In this document: one piece after another, positions 4,851-5,122 of the stretch
Layout of the letters: each line of letters starts with the position of its first letter
How positions within the stretch are numbered: position 1 is the stretch's first letter
DNA from: an uncultured Akkermansia sp.
GTDB lineage: Bacteria > Verrucomicrobiota > Verrucomicrobiia > Verrucomicrobiales > Akkermansiaceae
DNA: 5,122 bases
Reading direction: 5' to 3'
Assembly: GCA_904502165.1 (NCBI GenBank)
Contig: CAJGDB010000113.1
Span: 1-5,122, forward strand
Notes under the pieces: model-generated
Told to the model about the DNA's origin: nothing
Database searches by the model: none
The model's input: the letters and a program-made list of their open reading frames with translations, nothing else
Translations under genes and position numbers: made by a program

Positions 4851-5033
4851 CGAATGAGAGAAATTCCCTGCGCCCTGCGGGCGCAGCTTGCTTTTACAGC
4901 ATTTCATCTTTTGCCGCTGCGCGTCAAAACAGAGAATTTCGCCTTTCGGCGAGAGAATTTCCGCTGGGCGGAGAGAATTTCGCTGCGCGGGCGCAGAGAG
5001 AGAATTTCCCGCCACCTGGAGGTGGCGGGAGAT
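4851..5033 (-). repeat. Right arm: palindrome array of the inverted repeat
   Basis: Inverted copy of the left arm with the same order of hairpins and four GAGAATTTC spacers (the complement of GAAATTCTC). Its outermost hairpin (5008-5029) has a perfect 10-bp stem with a CC/GG loop. The GAAA-tetraloop hairpin, the TTTTG/CAAAA stem and the 8-bp CTGCGCCC stem are conserved. One block of about 15 bp (about 4892-4907) differs from the left arm but keeps its length. The inner end, CGAATGAGAGAAAT, matches the coding end of the gene on the other side apart from small gaps. Confidence 0.9.
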
Positions 5034-5071
5034 AAAAAAAGCCCCGGCGTGACCGCCGGGGTTTTTTTTTT
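5034..5071. terminator. Bidirectional rho-independent terminator
   Basis: CCCCGGCG (5042-5049) pairs with CGCCGGGG (5054-5061) around loop TGAC. Seven A precede the stem and ten T follow it, so it works on either strand. On the minus strand it terminates the outer-membrane protein gene ending at 5070. The right repeat arm begins directly after the T7 run in that direction. Confidence 0.92.
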
Positions 5072-5122
5072 AGAAGTCGTAGCGCAAACCGATATTGGCC
5101 CGCACGCCGGTATAATCCGGAG
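5070..5122 (-). CDS. C-terminus of an outer-membrane beta-barrel protein (partial)
   Basis: Only the last 16 codons and the stop are in the window. They read PDYTGVRANIGLRYDF. The alternating hydrophobic pattern and the terminal Phe are the classic last beta-strand of outer-membrane barrels, including autotransporters, which is read by the BAM assembly machinery. GLRYDF-type endings are common in autotransporter barrels, but the class of barrel cannot be decided from 16 residues. The stop codon TAA is immediately followed by the terminator. The gene is convergent with the Nudix gene, and the repeat cassette lies between them. Confidence 0.75.
   Translation of the reverse strand, partial: PDYTGVRANIGLRYDF

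Larger units (their letters stand above)
4285..5033. mobile_element. Inverted-repeat cassette carrying a four-helix-bundle protein gene
   Basis: About 750 bp bounded by ATCTCCC on the left and its complement GGGAGAT on the right. Two arms of about 185 bp (4285-4472 and 4851-5033) are inverted copies, with only 7 mismatches and no gaps over the outer 126 bases, and they enclose a single gene. Outside these ends the two flanks differ, as they are unrelated terminators, so the boundaries are sharp. No clear target-site duplication is seen. One gene plus flanking palindromes resembles REP/RAYT elements, or the intervening sequences of 23S rRNA that encode this same protein family inside inverted repeats. 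Mobility is inferred, not shown. Confidence 0.6.

Overview
The window is about 5.1 kb of chromosome from a Gram-negative bacterium. An outer-membrane beta-barrel protein tail at the right edge, a signal-peptide membrane protein, and a scarcity of Shine-Dalgarno sequences combined with -10 boxes lying almost on the start codons fit a Verrucomicrobiota (Akkermansia-like) genome. That assignment is an inference from style, not from a marker gene.

Left part (1-1977, minus strand): the two subunits of phenylalanyl-tRNA synthetase, pheS then pheT. They are 27 nt apart and share a good sigma-70-type promoter with a very short leader. pheT runs off the left edge. Just upstream (2069-3143, minus strand) is an unrecognised 339-residue protein with a signal peptide, an exported domain, a Pro/Glu-rich linker, one membrane helix and a basic cytoplasmic tail. 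It ends in its own hairpin terminator.

Middle (3144-3657): a divergent intergenic region. Leftward, an extended -10 promoter serves the membrane protein. Rightward, A/T tracts and a strong promoter drive a compact unit: a 5' hairpin, a Shine-Dalgarno sequence, a 34-codon ORF for a hydrophobic or secreted peptide, further hairpins and a U8 terminator at 3599. A second extended -10 promoter then starts a Nudix-family hydrolase gene (3658-4272). Its last codons form half of its own terminator stem.

Right part (4285-5033): the most interesting segment. A gene for a four-helix-bundle (23S rRNA intervening-sequence / S23) protein lies between two inverted ~185-bp repeats. Each repeat is a string of small palindromes separated by the word GAAATTCTCT. 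The cassette fits exactly between two terminators, and each arm begins immediately after a terminator T-run, in the same relative orientation. The layout recalls REP/RAYT gene-plus-palindrome elements and the inverted-repeat intervening sequences of 23S rRNA, but here it sits in an ordinary convergent intergenic space. A bidirectional terminator and the C-terminus of an outer-membrane beta-barrel protein (minus strand) close the window.
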